DNA of 64,000 nt, from positions 1-64,000 of the forward strand of contig QEKJ01000006.1 in assembly GCA_003096535.1 (NCBI GenBank), given 5' to 3'. Both the position numbers and the translations under genes were made by a program. The notes under the pieces are model-generated. The model made no database searches. It saw nothing but the letters and a program-made list of their open reading frames with translations, and was not told the DNA's origin. Shown here piece by piece: positions 62,858 through 64,000 of the stretch. The stretch is from Agathobaculum butyriciproducens (GTDB lineage Bacteria; Bacillota; Clostridia; Oscillospirales; Butyricicoccaceae). Every line of letters starts with the position of its first letter. Position 1 is the first letter of the stretch.

Positions 62858-64000
62858 TCAACGAACCACAGCGCCCTGATCCGCAGAGGTGACCAGACGC
62901 GAGTAGCGGTACAACCAGCCGGACTTGACATTCGGCTCACGCGGAACGTACTTGGCACGGCGTGCCTCCAGCTCCTCGTCGGAAACATTTACGTTTACCT
63001 TGCTGTTCGGGATATCGATGGAGATGATATCGCCTTCCTGCACCAGACCGATCTCGCCGCCGGAAGCAGCCTCCGGCGAAACGTGGCCGATGGATGCGCC
63101 GCGGGACGCACCGGAGAAACGGCCGTCGGTGATGAGCGCAACCGTGGTATCCAGCTTCATGCCGGCCAGCGCAGAGGTCGGGTTGAGCATCTCGCGCATG
63201 CCCGGACCGCCCTTCGGGCCTTCGTAGCGGATGACAACAACATCACCCGGCACGATCTTGCCGTTGTAGATGGCGGAAATTGCGTCCTCCTCGCAGTCGA
63301 ACACGCGTGCCGGACCTTCGTGCACCATCATTTCCGGTGCAACAGCCGAACGCTTGACAACACAGCCGTTCTTTGCGATGTTGCCCCACAGAACAGCGAT
63401 GCCGCCGGTCTGCGAATACGGATTCTCGAGCGGACGAACGACCTCCGGGTTCTTGTTGACAACGCCTTCGAGGTTCTCACCGACCGTCTTGCCGGTGCAG
63501 GTGATGAGCGACAGGTCGAGGAAATCGCGCTTGGTCAGCTCCTTCATGATGGCCGGAACGCCGCCTGCCATGTAAAGCTGCTCAATGTGATGCGGGCCTG
63601 CCGGAGCCAGATGGCAGATATTCGGCACCTTGCCGGACAGTTCGTTCAGGGTCTCAAGCTGCAGTGGAACGCCTGCTTCGTTTGCGATTGCCAGCAGGTG
63701 CAGAACCGAGTTGGTCGAGCAGCCGATCGCCATCTCGCAGGTCAGCGCGTTGCGGAATGCTGCCGGCGTGAGGATGTCGCGCGGCTTGATGTCCTTCTCG
63801 ATCAGCTCCATGATCTTCATGCCGGCGTGCTTTGCCAGATGAATACGGGCAGCCGAAACCGCCGGGGTCGTGCCGTTGCCCGGCAGCGCCATGCCGATCG
63901 CTTCGGACAGGCAGTTCATCGAGTTTGCGGTGTACATGCCTGCACACGAGCCGCAGCCCGGGCAGGAATTGCACTCGGCCTCGTAGAACGTTGCCTCGTC
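62858..64000 (-). CDS. ilvD: Dihydroxy-acid dehydratase, C-terminal two thirds
   Basis: 381 codons inside the window; the reading frame stays open to 64000, so the 5' end is outside. It makes the 2-keto acid precursors of valine, leucine and isoleucine. The Fe-S cysteines are in [20 protein letters not shown] just at the edge; [10 protein letters not shown]-like [24 protein letters not shown] near the C-terminus is the catalytic Ser region. Length of the visible part is consistent with the usual 550-residue enzyme. It is closed by its own terminator. Confidence 0.96.
   Translation of the reverse strand, partial: DEATFYEAECNSCPGCGSCAGMYTANSMNCLSEAIGMALPGNGTTPAVSAARIHLAKHAGMKIMELIEKDIKPRDILTPAAFRNALTCEMAIGCSTNSVLHLLAIANEAGVPLQLETLNELSGKVPNICHLAPAGPHHIEQLYMAGGVPAIMKELTKRDFLDLSLITCTGKTVGENLEGVVNKNPEVVRPLENPYSQTGGIAVLWGNIAKNGCVVKRSAVAPEMMVHEGPARVFDCEEDAISAIYNGKIVPGDVVVIRYEGPKGGPGMREMLNPTSALAGMKLDTTVALITDGRFSGASRGASIGHVSPEAASGGEIGLVQEGDIISIDIPNSKVNVNVSDEELEARRAKYVPREPNVKSGWLYRYSRLVTSADQGAVVR

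Overview
The window looks like chromosomal DNA from a spore-forming, anaerobic, monoderm Firmicute of the class Clostridia, most likely an Oscillospirales (Butyricicoccus/Agathobaculum-like) gut bacterium. Evidence: an alpha/beta-type small acid-soluble spore protein, two surface proteins with SLH anchors, a T-box leader on alaS, the murB-rapZ-whiA block, and base composition that looks mid-to-high 50s % G+C by eye. Genus assignment is inference; no 16S rRNA is present.

Layout. 1-4.7 kb: a three-gene surface operon (SLH protein with a C-terminal helical domain, MBOAT O-acyltransferase, SGNH/DltD-like protein), probably for acylating a cell-surface glycan. 4.7-8.6 kb: Na+/alanine-type symporter, a small esterase, glycerol kinase. 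8.6-14.8 kb is accessory: a truncated phosphonatase, an AbrB/zinc-ribbon regulator, an intact IS110 element with a probable bridge-RNA region, then smpB and ssrA (tmRNA), followed by a graveyard: broken tyrosine integrase, HipA-like fragment, IS256 and IS30 remnants. 14.8-21.9 kb: xpt, TOPRIM protein-holA-comEC, an AraC regulator divergent from a MATE exporter. 21.9-22.8 kb: large palindromic repeat. 22.8-30.6 kb: T-box/alaS, HIT protein, def, hydrolase, M20 amidohydrolase, dicarboxylate-type symporter. 30.7 kb: tRNA-Pro(GGG). 31-37.2 kb: a MacB-like export operon (adaptor, ATPase, permease) ending in an SLH protein. 37.8-42.3 kb: spore protein, ptsI, DUF1015 protein, a MITE-like repeat. 42.5-49 kb: MazF-type toxin, alr, lipoprotein, nnrD, LURP-one protein, amidase, SDR, pfkA. 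49.2-55.5 kb: murB-rapZ-whiA-dnaE operon. 55.7-56.7 kb: second large palindromic repeat. 56.7-64 kb: AI-2E-type permease, small genes, an exonuclease, pyrE, aminotransferase-Lrp pair and the 3' part of ilvD.

The most unusual content is noncoding. Several dispersed repeat families are built of hairpins. Their loops or positions are conserved between copies while both sides of the stems change together: palindromes at 22206-22617 and 56073-56502 with flanking stem-swapped hairpins; hairpin arrays at 43031-43182 and 47185-47372 with paired compensatory changes; and an eight-hairpin train at 26138-26369. This pattern points to selection on folded RNA or DNA structure, or to transposition of foldback elements, and I could not match it to a named family. 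The IS110 upstream region, with two similar loop segments, is the other item most worth testing.
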